NCBI GenBank assembly: GCA_964651245.1
Contig: CAZYVI010000005.1
Coordinates: forward strand, 147,641-211,640
Length of the DNA stretch: 64,000 nucleotides
From: Avedoeria sp964651245
GTDB lineage: Bacteria > Chloroflexota > Anaerolineae > Epilineales > Epilineaceae
Direction of reading: 5' to 3'
Under the pieces are notes generated by a model. The model worked only from the letters and a program-made list of their open reading frames with translations, made no database searches and was not told the DNA's origin. Of the stretch, positions 1 to 8,556 are shown piece after piece (position 1 is the first letter of the stretch; each line of letters begins with the position of its first letter). Made by a program: the position numbers and the translations under genes.

Positions 1-401
1 CCGAAGACGTCGCCGGTGCCCAGGTAGTCGGCGCCGGCGGCCGCGGCGGCGATCGCCTCGGCCGGCGTGCCGGCCGAGCAACCGACGAGCGCGGCCGGGC
101 CGAGCAGGCGGCGGGCGGCGGCCGGATCGAGGTCGTCGGGACCGAGGTGGACGCCGGCCGCGCCGGTCGCATGGGCCACGTCGGCGCGGTCGTTGACGAC
201 GACCGGCACGCCGAACGGCCGGGCCGCCGCCTGCACGACCTCGACGAGCGCGACGAGCGCCCGCGTCGTCACCGCCTTGGCGCGCACCTGGAGCAGCGTC
301 GCCCCGCCGGCGGCGGCCGCGGCGGCGACCTCGGCGGCCGGGCGGCCGCCGCACTGGGCCGGGTCGACGAGGGCGTAGAGGCGCAGGTTGGGCGCCGTCA
401 C
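1..401 (-). CDS. thiE: Thiamine-phosphate synthase, 3' end cut off by the window edge
   Basis: ThiE joins HMP pyrophosphate and thiazole phosphate to make thiamine monophosphate. About 133 residues are visible. Read on the minus strand they show the TIM-barrel landmarks LYALVDP near the N terminus, LLQVRAK, VVVNDRADVA, GVHLGPDD, GCSAG and GADYLGTGDVF, in the order found in ThiE. The N terminus is complete and begins at a GTG (401-399). This overlaps the stop of the upstream glycosyltransferase as GTGA, so the two are probably translationally coupled. The C-terminal third lies beyond base 1. This frame holds the family motifs, while the two plus-strand frames here are Arg/Ala-rich shadows. Confidence is high for the family. 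No thiamine riboswitch is visible, and the gene is probably transcribed from the promoter of the upstream genes. Confidence 0.9.
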   Translation of the reverse strand, partial: MTAPNLRLYALVDPAQCGGRPAAEVAAAAAAGGATLLQVRAKAVTTRALVALVEVVQAAARPFGVPVVVNDRADVAHATGAAGVHLGPDDLDPAAARRLLGPAALVGCSAGTPAEAIAAAAAGADYLGTGDVF

Positions 402-1447
402 CGCGCCGCCGCCCCGTCGCCGACGCCGTCGCGCGTCACGCCGAGGTCGCCGTAGCCCCAGCGGTCGCGGACCAGGTAGAGAGGGCGCTGCTTGACCTCG
501 CCGTACACCCGGCTGAGGTACTCGCCGATCACGCCCAACGAGATGAGCTGGATCCCGCCCAGGAAGAGGATGACCGCCATGAGCGAGGCATAGCCGGGCG
601 TGTCCTGCGGCGCGATGAACAGCCGCCGGACGATGACGACGAAGGCATAGAGAAAGGACAGGCCCGAGACCCCGACGCCGACGTAGCTCCAGACCTTGAG
701 CGGCCAGGTCGTGAAGCCGGTCAGGCCGTCGAGGGCGAAGTTCCAGAGCCGCCAGTAGTTCCACGTCGTCTGGCCGCCGTAGCGGGGCTCGCGGTCGTAG
801 AGGACGGCCGTCTGGCGGAAGCCGACCCAGGCGAAGAGCCCCTTCATGAACCGGTTGCGCTCGGGCAGGTGGCGCAGCGCCTCGATGACGCGGCGGTCCA
901 TGAGCCGGAAGTCGCCGGTGTTGGGCGGGATCGGCACCTCGCTCATGCGGTCGATGACACGGTAGAACGCATGGGCGGTCGCCTTTTTCAGCCAGCTCTC
1001 GCCGGCCCGCGTCCGGCGCGTGGCGAAGACGACGTCGTAGCCGGCGCGCCACTGCGCCAGCAGCTCGCCGATGAGCTCGGGCGGGTCCTGGAGGTCGGCG
1101 TCGATCGGGATCACCGCGTCGCCGCGGGCATGGTCGATGCCGGCCGTCAGCGCGACCTCCTTGCCGAAGTTGCGGGCGAAGCTGACGACCTTGATGGCCG
1201 GGTTGCGGCCGTGGTGGCCGATCAAGCGCGGCAGCGTGTCGTCGCGGCTGCCGTCGTTGACGCAGACGATCTCGTAGCTCAGCGCCGGGTCGGCGGCGCG
1301 CAGGCCGTCGAGGACGCGCTCGAGCCGCTCGAACAGCGCGTTCACCGACGCCGACTCGTTGTAGCACGGCACGACGATCGACAACGCGACCGGGCCGCCC
1401 GTCGACGGGGCGGCGGCGGGCAGGCCCGGCGTCGCGTCCGCGCTCAC
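398..1447 (-). CDS. GT2 family glycosyltransferase, DPM1/GtrB-like, membrane anchored
   Basis: This 349-residue protein probably transfers a sugar from a nucleotide donor to polyprenyl phosphate at the inner membrane face, for cell-surface glycan or lipid modification. The N-terminal GT-A domain has SIVVPCYNES near residue 25, VNDGSRDDT near 68 and the DxD-type PIDADLQDPP near 115. Two hydrophobic segments follow near residues 240-270 and 280-305, the usual layout of GtrB, YfdH and ArnC proteins. The open frame runs far upstream through the dehydrogenase gene. The real start is the GTG at 1447, which overlaps the preceding stop by 3 bases. The gene sits in a coupled chain: sugar dehydrogenase, glycosyltransferase, thiE. 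The exact donor and acceptor cannot be read from sequence. Confidence 0.9.
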   Translation of the reverse strand: MSADATPGLPAAAPSTGGPVALSIVVPCYNESASVNALFERLERVLDGLRAADPALSYEIVCVNDGSRDDTLPRLIGHHGRNPAIKVVSFARNFGKEVALTAGIDHARGDAVIPIDADLQDPPELIGELLAQWRAGYDVVFATRRTRAGESWLKKATAHAFYRVIDRMSEVPIPPNTGDFRLMDRRVIEALRHLPERNRFMKGLFAWVGFRQTAVLYDREPRYGGQTTWNYWRLWNFALDGLTGFTTWPLKVWSYVGVGVSGLSFLYAFVVIVRRLFIAPQDTPGYASLMAVILFLGGIQLISLGVIGEYLSRVYGEVKQRPLYLVRDRWGYGDLGVTRDGVGDGAAAR

Positions 1448-2859
1448 GGCTGGCCGCGGTAGCCGACGGGGAGCACGATCGTGAAGCGCACCGGCGCGAC
1501 CGACGGCACCGCCGTCGCCGTCGCGGGCGGCGGCTCGGTGGACTCGGGCGGCGTCGGCGTCGCGGGACTCGTCGCCGGCGCGGTCGGCGGGGGGGGCGTC
1601 GTCGTGGCGGCCGGCGGCGTCGCGGCCGCGTTGGCGTCGCGCAGGCGCTGGATGCGGCCGGTCTCGAGGGCGACGTAGATCTCGCCGTCCTCGCCGCGGC
1701 CGAAGCTGGTGATGCCGTTCTTGCCGGTCAGGATCTCGGCGTTGCGCCAAGCGCCGTCGCCGCCGCGGTTCAGGGCCCAGATCCGGCCGCGGGAGTAGTC
1801 GGCGTAGAAGTAGGTGCCGGTCAGGCCCGGGAAGGCCGCGCCGCGGTAGACCTCGCCGCCGGTGATCGAGAGGCCCTGGCTGTGGTTGTACTCGGCCACC
1901 GGCAGCACCTTGCCGCGCTGGTCGCAGCCGGTGGCTGGGTTGTAGCAATGGGCGCCCTCCATGACGCTCCAACCGTAGTTCTCGCCGCCGGGGCTGTCGG
2001 CGGCCTGGAAGTTCACCTCCTCCCAAGCGTTCTGCCCGACGTCGGCGATGTAGAGGTCGCCGGTGGCGCGGTCGAAGGCGAACTTCCAAGGGTTGCGCAG
2101 CCCGTAGGCCCAGATCTCGGGCGCGCGGCGGGGGGTGTTGACGAACGGGTTCGAGGGCGGGATGCCGTAGGGCTCGGCGCTGTCGACGTCGATGCGCAGC
2201 ATCTTGCCCAGCAGCGTCTGGAGGTCCTGGCCGGCCTGGAACGGGTCGCCGCCGCCGCCGCCGTCGCCGGTCCCGATGTAGAGGTAGCCGTCGGGACCGA
2301 ACTCGAGGTTGCCGCCGTTGTGGTTGCCGTTCTGGAAGTGCTCGACGGTCAGCAGCTGGGCCTCACTGTCGGCGTCGGCCCGATCGGCGTCGGCCGTCAC
2401 GGTGTAGCGGGCGATGACGAGGTCGCCGCGCCGCCGGCCGCGGACCGCCTTCGAGGTGTAGTAGACGTAGAAGCGGCCATTCGTGGCGTAGCTCGGATGG
2501 AACGCCAACCCGAGCAGCCCGCGCTCGTTGGCGGCGGCCTCGACGCGGTCGGTGATGTCGAGGAAGGGCGTGGGCATGAGCTGCCCGTCCTTGACGATCC
2601 GGATCCGGCCCGGCTTCTCGACGACGAACAGCCGCCCCGACCCATCGCCGGCGTGGGCGATGTCGACCGGGATGTCGATGTCGCCGACGACGTTGTCGAA
2701 GGCGATGCGGATCGTGCGCGGGTCGGCCGGCGGGTTGCCCTGGGCGTGCGCGGCCGGCGCGGCCCGGCGGCGCAGCGCGTCGAGGCCGGCGCCGCTCGCG
2801 GTGACGAGCGCCACGCCGAGCACGGCGAGGCCGGCGATCCCGAGGGCAGGTGCGCGCAT
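1444..2859 (-). CDS. Secreted PQQ-dependent sugar dehydrogenase (GSDH family) with C-terminal linker and tail
   Basis: This 471-residue exported protein resembles soluble aldose/glucose dehydrogenases that oxidise sugars with PQQ on a six-blade beta-propeller. A signal peptide covers about residues 1-42 and ends near AHAQ. Family landmarks are ERGLLGLAFHP, NHNGGNLEFGPDGYLYIGTGD, GLRNPWKFAFD, DVGQNAWEEVN and GENYGW. After the propeller, from about residue 395, comes a 60-residue Pro/Thr/Ala linker and then a tail ending FTIVLPVGYRG. Two other secreted proteins in this window have a similar tail. The start is the ATG at 2859, with AAGGAC about 8 bases upstream. An in-frame ATG at 2877 is less well placed. 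A TAGAAT box at 2924-2919 is a candidate -10 element. The substrate is unknown. Confidence 0.88.
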   Translation of the reverse strand: MRAPALGIAGLAVLGVALVTASGAGLDALRRRAAPAAHAQGNPPADPRTIRIAFDNVVGDIDIPVDIAHAGDGSGRLFVVEKPGRIRIVKDGQLMPTPFLDITDRVEAAANERGLLGLAFHPSYATNGRFYVYYTSKAVRGRRRGDLVIARYTVTADADRADADSEAQLLTVEHFQNGNHNGGNLEFGPDGYLYIGTGDGGGGGDPFQAGQDLQTLLGKMLRIDVDSAEPYGIPPSNPFVNTPRRAPEIWAYGLRNPWKFAFDRATGDLYIADVGQNAWEEVNFQAADSPGGENYGWSVMEGAHCYNPATGCDQRGKVLPVAEYNHSQGLSITGGEVYRGAAFPGLTGTYFYADYSRGRIWALNRGGDGAWRNAEILTGKNGITSFGRGEDGEIYVALETGRIQRLRDANAAATPPAATTTPPPPTAPATSPATPTPPESTEPPPATATAVPSVAPVRFTIVLPVGYRGQP

Positions 2860-2918
2860 CGTCCCGTCCTTCCGCATTGCGGCCGTCGGGCGGACCGCGC
2901 CGGCCCGCCCGCGCCGGC

Positions 2919-2924
2919 ATTCTA
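2919..2924 (-). promoter_or_regulatory. Candidate -10 box for the sugar dehydrogenase gene
   Basis: Read on the minus strand this is TAGAAT, about 60 bases upstream of the dehydrogenase start at 2859. No convincing -35 hexamer lies 16-18 bases upstream. The call rests on the -10 match in an otherwise very G+C-rich gap. Confidence 0.4.
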
Positions 2925-3108
2925 GCCGATCCGGCGGAGGGGCGCAGCGCCGACCGGCGGGTGGTGAGGCGGCAGACTTCGCGGTCAGCTGCCGATGGCC
3001 ATGGGCGTTCACAACGAACGGTCATGGCGACGGTGACCGGGGCGCCGTCCTCGCGGCGTTCGATGTCGAGAACCCGACCCGTCCGCACCGTGCCGGCCGT
3101 GGGTTCGC

Positions 3109-3903
3109 TCAGCCGCCCGCCGTCCCCGCCCCGGGCTCGCCCGTCAGCCGCGCCACGAACGCCGCGTGCTCGCCCGTCGCGGCCCCGGCCTGCACGGCCG
3201 CGATGGCCGCCGCCACATCGTGTGACCACAGCGCGTCGGCTGGTAGCCAGAGCCCTGGCCACGTCGGGCTCCGGAAGACGCCGTCGTCACCCGGTGCGAG
3301 CTCGACGTAGGCGCCGTCCTGCAGCACGAACCAATGCAGGCCGCGCTCGTACGCCGTAGCGACGATGTACTCCGGGACACCGATGCGGGCGTAGACGCGC
3401 CGTTTGGCGTTGAGGTCGTACGCGGCGCTGGATGCGGCCACCTCGAACACGAGGGCGGGTACGCCGGTCAGGTAGTCGTCGGCCGTCACGCGCACTTGGC
3501 CGCCGTGCGCCGGATCGAGCAGCAGGAGGCCGTCGGGCTGGACCTCGGTCTCGTTGTCGATGAGCAATGTGCCATTGGCGTGGGCGGCGAAGCCCAGGGT
3601 CGACTCAGCGTACTCGGTCAGCCAGCGCCACAGGAACGACTGCGGCACCACGTGCTGCTGGAAGCGGATCGGCGAAGCCATGACGAACACCATCCCCTCG
3701 ACGAGCTCGGCGTGGAGCGTCTTCGGCGTGCGCAGGTAGCGGCGGTGGAACTCGGGCTGCGTCAGACGATCGCCGTTGCACAGCGGCGGCAGGTCGTCGT
3801 CGGACGCGTGCCGAGGCACCGGCGCGGGGCGCGGCCGGCGGGCGGGGGATGGGGGCTGGGGGGGATGGGACGGACGGACCACGGGCGGTGCGGTTCGGGG
3901 CAT
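3109..3903 (-). CDS. Uma2 family (DUF820) restriction-endonuclease-fold protein
   Basis: This 264-residue protein has the PD-(D/E)XK fold seen in the large Uma2 family, which is expanded in cyanobacteria and Chloroflexota. Its cellular role is not established. The family signature is PDGLLLLD near residue 120, then LVFEVAASSAAYD near 150, then KRRVYARIGVPEYIVA near 167; the Asp, Glu and Lys fit the usual catalytic set. The first 40 residues are a Pro/Arg-rich extension that may not be conserved. The start is the ATG at 3903, with TTGGAGG about 7 bases upstream. It stands alone, 250 bases downstream of the dehydrogenase start, and is not in an obvious operon. Many Uma2 genes sit on mobile segments, but nothing here shows that. 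Confidence 0.85.
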   Translation of the reverse strand: MPRTAPPVVRPSHPPQPPSPARRPRPAPVPRHASDDDLPPLCNGDRLTQPEFHRRYLRTPKTLHAELVEGMVFVMASPIRFQQHVVPQSFLWRWLTEYAESTLGFAAHANGTLLIDNETEVQPDGLLLLDPAHGGQVRVTADDYLTGVPALVFEVAASSAAYDLNAKRRVYARIGVPEYIVATAYERGLHWFVLQDGAYVELAPGDDGVFRSPTWPGLWLPADALWSHDVAAAIAAVQAGAATGEHAAFVARLTGEPGAGTAGG

Positions 3904-4024
3904 GGCGCGCCTCCAAGGCGGGGCGCGTGGGTGACGGGCGAAGGATAAGGGAGCGTGCGGGCGGCGGCAACCGGTTCGCGGCCGGTCGAACGCCGCTTCC
4001 AGGCGCGCCGAAGCTCGTCTGCGC

Positions 4025-6352
4025 TCAGCGCCCCGCCAACCGCCGCGCCAGCCCCGTCCATCGCCGCGCCACGCGGTCGTTGGCCACCGCCCGCCGGATC
4101 GCCGCGTCGTCGGCCACCAGCACGCACAGCCGGCGGGCGCGGGTGACGGCGGTGTAGAGCAGGTTGCGCTGGAGCAGCATGTAGTGGCCCTTGACGAGCG
4201 CGAGGACGACGCACGGGTACTCGGCGCCCTGGCTCTTGTGGGTGCTGCAGGCGAAGGCGTGGGTCAGCTCGTCGAGCTCGCTGAAGGCGTAGAGGACCGG
4301 GGTCCCCTCGACGTCGACGGCCACCGTCTGCTCGGCCGCGTCGATGGCCTCGACGCGGCCGATGTCGCCGTTGAAGACGTCCTTGTCGTAGTTGTTGCGG
4401 ACCTGCATGACCTTGTCGCCGGTCCGGAAGACGCGGCCGCCCCAGCGGACCTCGGCCTTGCCGGCGCCCGGCGGGTTGAGCGCCGCCTGGAGCCGCTCGT
4501 TGAGCGCGGCGACGCCGGCCGCGCCGCGGTGCATCGGCGTCAGGACCTGGATGTCGGACAGCGGGTCGAGGCCGAAGCGGCGCGGGACGCGCGTCGTCAC
4601 GACGTCGACGACGCGGTCGGCGGCGTCCTCGGCGGACCCCACCCGGAACTGGAAGAAGTCGGTCGCGTCGCGGTCGAAGATCGGCGGCTGCCCCTGGTTG
4701 ATCCGGTGGGCGTTCGTGGCGATGTAGCTGTGCGCGTCCTGGCGGAAGATCTGGTCGAGGACGACGGTCGGCACCGCGCCGGAGGCGATGAGGTCGCGCA
4801 GCACGTGCCCGGCGCCGACGCTCGGCAGCTGGTCGACGTCGCCGACGAGCAGCAGGTGCGAGGCCGGATCGATGGCCTTGGTGAGGTGGTTCATGAGCAG
4901 CGTGTCGACCATCGACATCTCGTCGACGACGATCATGTCGGCGTCGAGCGGGTTCTGCTCGTTGCGCTGGAACATCTCGCCGCCGGTCGGCTTGAACTCG
5001 AGCAGGCGATGGATCGTCTTGGCCGGCGTGCCCGTCGTCTCGGCCAGCCGCTTCGCCGCGCGCCCGGTCGGCGCCGCCAGCCGCACCGAGGCGCCGCGGA
5101 CCGCCAGCATCTGCAGGATCGCCCGCACCGTCGTCGTCTTCCCCGTCCCGGGACCCCCCGTCAGCACCGCCACCTTGTGCGCGAAGGCGGCGCGCACCGC
5201 GTCGCGCTGCCGCGCCGCCAGCGGGTGTGGGTGCTGCTGGTCGATCCAGCCGAGCGCCGCCGGCCAGTCGAGGCTGCGGTAGGCGCCCAGCCGATCCTCG
5301 GGCGCGTCGACGATCCGCCGCAGCCGCTGGGCGATGCCGACCTCGGCGTAGTGGAACACCGGCAAGGCCACCGCTTGGTGGGCCATGCCGGGCGTCACCT
5401 CGCCCCCATCGGGACCGGGCGATGCCGCCGCCGCGCCCGGCGCGGCACCGGTCGATGCCTCCGGCGCCGTACCCGGCACGTCCTCGATCACGACCGCCTG
5501 GGCCAGCGTCAACCGCTCGAGCGCCGCCTCGATCGGGGCCGCCTCGACCGATGCGTCGTCGACGGCCAGCAGCGCCGCCGTGGTGGCCACCAGCGTCGGC
5601 TGCGGCAGGTAGGTGTGGCCGTCGTCGGCCGCCTCGCTCAAGGCGAACAGGACGCCGGCCTCGAGCCGGGCCGGGCCGTCGGGCGGCAGGCCCAGGTTGC
5701 GGGCGATGCGGTCGGCCGTCTTGAAGCCAACGCCCCAGACCTCGCGGGCCAATCGGTACGGATCGGAGCGGACGATGTCGGCCGCCGCGTCGCCATAGGC
5801 CTTGTAGATCCGGACCGCCAGGCCGGTCGTCACGTCGTGGCTCTGCAGGAAGACCATGAGCGTCTTGATCTGCCGCTGCTCGACCCAGGCCGCCGTGATG
5901 CTCGCCGCCCGCCCCGGCCCGACGCCGGGCACCTCGGCCAGCCGCCCGGGCTGGGACTCGATGACCTCGAGCGTCTCGAGCCCGAACGCGTCGACGATCC
6001 GCTCGGCCGTCTTGGGCCCGATGCCCTTGATCAGCCCGCTGCCGAGGTACTTGCGGATGCCCTCGACCGTGGCCGGCAGCTTCTCCTCGAACCGCTCGAT
6101 CTCGAACTGCTTGCCGTACTGGGCGTGGCTCGTCCAGCGTCCCCACAGCCGGAAGCTGGCCCCGACGTTGACGCCGAGCAGACGGCCGACGACCGGCACC
6201 GTGTCGCGCCCGCCGGCCACCGCCAGCTGGGCCACGGTGTAGCCCGTGTCGGCGTTCTGGTAGGTGATCCGCTCGATCGTGCCCTCGAGCCGCGCCGGTT
6301 GCGCCGCGTCGGCGGCGCCGACAGGCCGCTCGATCGCCGGTCCAGCTCCCAT
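4025..6352 (-). CDS. recD2: RecD2 / RecD-like ATP-dependent 5'-3' DNA helicase
   Basis: This 775-residue SF1B helicase acts in DNA repair without RecBC. The N-terminal region (about 20-100) looks like the RecD2 OB domain. Helix-hairpin-helix segments follow (GIGPKTAERIV, EVPGVGPGRA, VWGVGFKTADRIA), then the motor. Motor motifs are GGPGTGKTTT (motif I), VVDEMSMVD (II), LVGDVDQLPSVG (III), IFRQDAHS (IV), STHKSQGAEYP (V) and YTAVTRAR (VI). An Ala/Gly/Pro-rich insert near residues 300-330 separates the halves. The length matches RecD2 (about 720-820). The gene starts 5 bases after the upstream TPR gene stop, so it is the last gene of a LysM/M23, TPR, recD2 transcript. Confidence 0.95.
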   Translation of the reverse strand: MGAGPAIERPVGAADAAQPARLEGTIERITYQNADTGYTVAQLAVAGGRDTVPVVGRLLGVNVGASFRLWGRWTSHAQYGKQFEIERFEEKLPATVEGIRKYLGSGLIKGIGPKTAERIVDAFGLETLEVIESQPGRLAEVPGVGPGRAASITAAWVEQRQIKTLMVFLQSHDVTTGLAVRIYKAYGDAAADIVRSDPYRLAREVWGVGFKTADRIARNLGLPPDGPARLEAGVLFALSEAADDGHTYLPQPTLVATTAALLAVDDASVEAAPIEAALERLTLAQAVVIEDVPGTAPEASTGAAPGAAAASPGPDGGEVTPGMAHQAVALPVFHYAEVGIAQRLRRIVDAPEDRLGAYRSLDWPAALGWIDQQHPHPLAARQRDAVRAAFAHKVAVLTGGPGTGKTTTVRAILQMLAVRGASVRLAAPTGRAAKRLAETTGTPAKTIHRLLEFKPTGGEMFQRNEQNPLDADMIVVDEMSMVDTLLMNHLTKAIDPASHLLLVGDVDQLPSVGAGHVLRDLIASGAVPTVVLDQIFRQDAHSYIATNAHRINQGQPPIFDRDATDFFQFRVGSAEDAADRVVDVVTTRVPRRFGLDPLSDIQVLTPMHRGAAGVAALNERLQAALNPPGAGKAEVRWGGRVFRTGDKVMQVRNNYDKDVFNGDIGRVEAIDAAEQTVAVDVEGTPVLYAFSELDELTHAFACSTHKSQGAEYPCVVLALVKGHYMLLQRNLLYTAVTRARRLCVLVADDAAIRRAVANDRVARRWTGLARRLAGR

Positions 6353-6357
6353 CGCGG

Positions 6358-6909
6358 CTACCCCGACGCCGGCGCGGCGGCCACCGCCGCGTCGACGAGG
6401 GCCGTCAGGCGCGGGTCGCCGCGCAGCGCCGCCAGGTCGGGGTCGTCGAGGGCGCGCGCCACGAGGGCGGGCATCGCCGCGGCCAGCGCCGTCAGGTCGG
6501 CCAGCGCGCCGTCGGCGTCGCCGAGGCGGGCGCGGGCGCAGGCGCGGTTGTAGCGGGCGATCGCGTAGCCCGGGTCGGCGGCCAGCGCCAGGTCGGCGGC
6601 GACGGCGGCGGCGCGGGGGCGGCCGAGCATCAGCTGCGCCGCCGCCAGCAGGTCGAGGGCGCGGGCGTCGTCGGGGACGGCGTGGAGGTAGTGGCGGAGG
6701 ATCGCCAGCGCCGGACCCGGCTGGCCCAGCGCCAGCGTCGCCTGCACCCGGCGCAGCTCGGCGTGGCGGTCGTGCGGGCGGTCGGCCAGGTCCTGCAGCG
6801 CCTCGCGCAGGCGCGCCGACCAGTCGATCGGCGCGCCGGGCGTGGCGGTCGGCGCCGCGGCGCCGGGCGCGGCGCGACGGTCGTCGCCGTCCGGCTCACC
6901 ACCGGACAT
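6358..6909 (-). CDS. Small TPR-like protein
   Basis: This 183-residue soluble protein has an N-terminal low-complexity stretch of about 35 residues followed by helical repeats. The segments QPGPALAILRHYLHAVPDDARALDLLAAAQLMLGRP and AAVAADLALAADPGYAIARYN... are spaced like tetratricopeptide units. A TPR normally mediates protein contacts, and no partner can be inferred. The ATG at 6909 overlaps the end of the upstream LysM/M23 gene by 14 bases and has a run of G residues as ribosome-binding site. A longer frame starting near 6957 would overlap that gene more and has no ribosome-binding site. The next gene, recD2, starts 5 bases downstream. Function unknown. Confidence 0.7.
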   Translation of the reverse strand: MSGGEPDGDDRRAAPGAAAPTATPGAPIDWSARLREALQDLADRPHDRHAELRRVQATLALGQPGPALAILRHYLHAVPDDARALDLLAAAQLMLGRPRAAAVAADLALAADPGYAIARYNRACARARLGDADGALADLTALAAAMPALVARALDDPDLAALRGDPRLTALVDAAVAAAPASG

Positions 6910-8413
6910 CGTTGCCCCCCACGGCGCGGCACTCGCACGCCTCTCGGGTGGCCCCATCGCGCCGCAGGCCGCCGTCGTAGACCCGCGGGCTGCCGAAGGC
7001 CGTCCAGCCGCCGAGGACCAGCGGTTCGTCGCCGGCGGCCGACAACCAGGCGCCGTCGCGCAGCCGGGCGAGGTGGACGTGGGTGGCGTTCGAGAAACCG
7101 CCCTCGCAGCTCGGGTGGCCGAGCCGATCGCCGACCGCCACCCGCGTGCCCGGCGCGACCCGCCCTTCGGCCGCCAGGTGGAGGTGGAACAGGACCGGCC
7201 CGGTCCGCCGATCGCCGTCGGCCGGCACGTCGGCGTCGAGGTCGAGCACGACCTGGCCGGTGCCGCCGGGAACGACGACGCCGGCCGCCGCCGCCGTCAC
7301 CCAGGCCGCCGACGGACCGCAGCCGGTGGGCGCCTCGTCGGGCACGAAGTCGATCGCCGCCCAGGCGCTGCCGTCGCCCCAGCCGCCGTGCGGGCCGCCG
7401 GTCAGCCACCACGTCTCGCCGCGGGCGAACGGGAGGGTCAGCGTCGGGAACCCTTCGGCCGGGCGGGACGCGCCGGCCGCATCGACGGCGTCGGCGGCCG
7501 GCGCTGGGCCGAACAGGCCGGCGTAGGCCACCAGGACGGCGGCGACGTCGGCTGGCAGCGCCGTCGGCGTCGACTGGAGGGCGAGCACGCGCTGGACGGC
7601 GAACGAGCCGGCGTTGAGCGACGGGTGGCCGGCGAGGCGCACGCCGTCGCTGAACGTCAGGACCGGTGCGCCACGCGACGAAGCGTCGTAGAAGCCGCCG
7701 TTGAGGCGGTCGGCCAGCCAGTTGAGCTGCAGCCAGAGGCCGCGACGGGCCGGGTCGGCCAGGCCGGCGGGGTAGTCGGCGGCGTCCGGCGTCCGGCCAG
7801 GCCCCGACACCACACCGGTGCGGGCCTCGACGATCGCCAGCAGCGCCCGCGGGCCGACCGAGAACTCGTCGACGACGCGGGCGACGATCTCGGGGCCGGT
7901 CCACGGCTCGCCGTTCACCTCCTCGCGCCAGCCGGCCAGCGCGCCGCCGCGCTCGGCCACGAACCGGGCGACGTCGAAGCCGGCGTAGGCCGGGCCGTTC
8001 ACCAGCTCGGCGTCGGGCAGCGAGCGCGTGGCAGGCCCCTCGCCCTGGAGCGGCGCCTGGACGGTGAGCACCTGTCCGGCCGCCAGCGCGTCGGGGTCGA
8101 CGAGGCCGTTGAGGGCCATGATCGCCTCGACCGACGTCCCGAAGCGGCCGGCGACGAGCGACAGCGTGTCGCCCGGCGCCACGGTGTACGTCGTCGTCGC
8201 GGCCGGCGCCGTCGGGCCGGCGGCGGTGTCGTCGCGGTGGGCCACCGTATCCGCGACGCCCGAGCGGTCGCCCGCCCCGCGCCCCGCCGGCGCCGGCCCC
8301 AGCCCGATGCGCCGCAGCGCCACTGCGGCCACGACGATGAGCGCCGCGGCGGCCGCGAGCACCGGCAGCGGGACGGTGCGCGGCGGGCGGCGGCGGGCGC
8401 TGGGCTCGAGCAC
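6896..8413 (-). CDS. Membrane-anchored LysM and M23-peptidase-like protein
   Basis: This is a 505-residue protein. The first 25-50 residues contain a basic stretch and a hydrophobic segment (PVLAAAAALIVVAAVAL), a signal anchor. A LysM domain follows (YTVAPGDTLSLVAGRFGTS ... NGLVDPDALAAGQVL), which binds peptidoglycan. A long middle region has no recognised family. The last third resembles an M23 beta-lytic peptidase, with HLHLAAEGRVAPGTRVAVGDRLGHPSCEGG and a late HVHLARL. The HxH pair is present, but the first metal-binding HxxxD is not obvious, so activity is uncertain. The start is the GTG at 8413. A TATACT box ends 6 bases before it, which suggests a leaderless message. The gene is divergent from pyrC and heads the operon with the TPR protein and recD2. 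Confidence 0.8.
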   Translation of the reverse strand: MLEPSARRRPPRTVPLPVLAAAAALIVVAAVALRRIGLGPAPAGRGAGDRSGVADTVAHRDDTAAGPTAPAATTTYTVAPGDTLSLVAGRFGTSVEAIMALNGLVDPDALAAGQVLTVQAPLQGEGPATRSLPDAELVNGPAYAGFDVARFVAERGGALAGWREEVNGEPWTGPEIVARVVDEFSVGPRALLAIVEARTGVVSGPGRTPDAADYPAGLADPARRGLWLQLNWLADRLNGGFYDASSRGAPVLTFSDGVRLAGHPSLNAGSFAVQRVLALQSTPTALPADVAAVLVAYAGLFGPAPAADAVDAAGASRPAEGFPTLTLPFARGETWWLTGGPHGGWGDGSAWAAIDFVPDEAPTGCGPSAAWVTAAAAGVVVPGGTGQVVLDLDADVPADGDRRTGPVLFHLHLAAEGRVAPGTRVAVGDRLGHPSCEGGFSNATHVHLARLRDGAWLSAAGDEPLVLGGWTAFGSPRVYDGGLRRDGATREACECRAVGGNDVRW

Positions 8414-8419
8414 GCGGCG

Positions 8420-8425
8420 AGTATA
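8420..8425 (-). promoter_or_regulatory. -10 box for the LysM/M23 operon, leaderless type
   Basis: Minus-strand TATACT ends 6 bases upstream of the GTG at 8413, so transcription should start at or next to the start codon. No clear -35 element is seen at 16-18 bases spacing. Confidence 0.55.
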
Positions 8426-8509
8426 GCATCGGCTCCCAAGGCCTCTCCGGGGCGTCGGCCAGGGCCGGGCGACGGCGGATCGCGCCTGGCGGGCCGCCGC
8501 CGGCGGTGG

Positions 8510-8515
8510 TATCAT
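8510..8515 (+). promoter_or_regulatory. Candidate -10 box for the pyrC operon
   Basis: TATCAT lies about 41 bases upstream of the pyrC ATG at 8557, in the 143-base gap between the divergent LysM/M23 gene and pyrC. No consensus -35 is apparent. No PyrR attenuator or terminator-antiterminator pair can be recognised in the short leader. Confidence 0.4.
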
Positions 8516-8556
8516 CGCCTCCCGGCGGAAGGCCGTCCGCGAGCCATGGGGCGCCG

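Noticed and set aside
1448..2089. N-terminal 200 residues of the glycosyltransferase frame
   Set aside because: They overlap the dehydrogenase gene in another frame and are Arg/Pro-rich; the GTG at 1447 gives the family N terminus.
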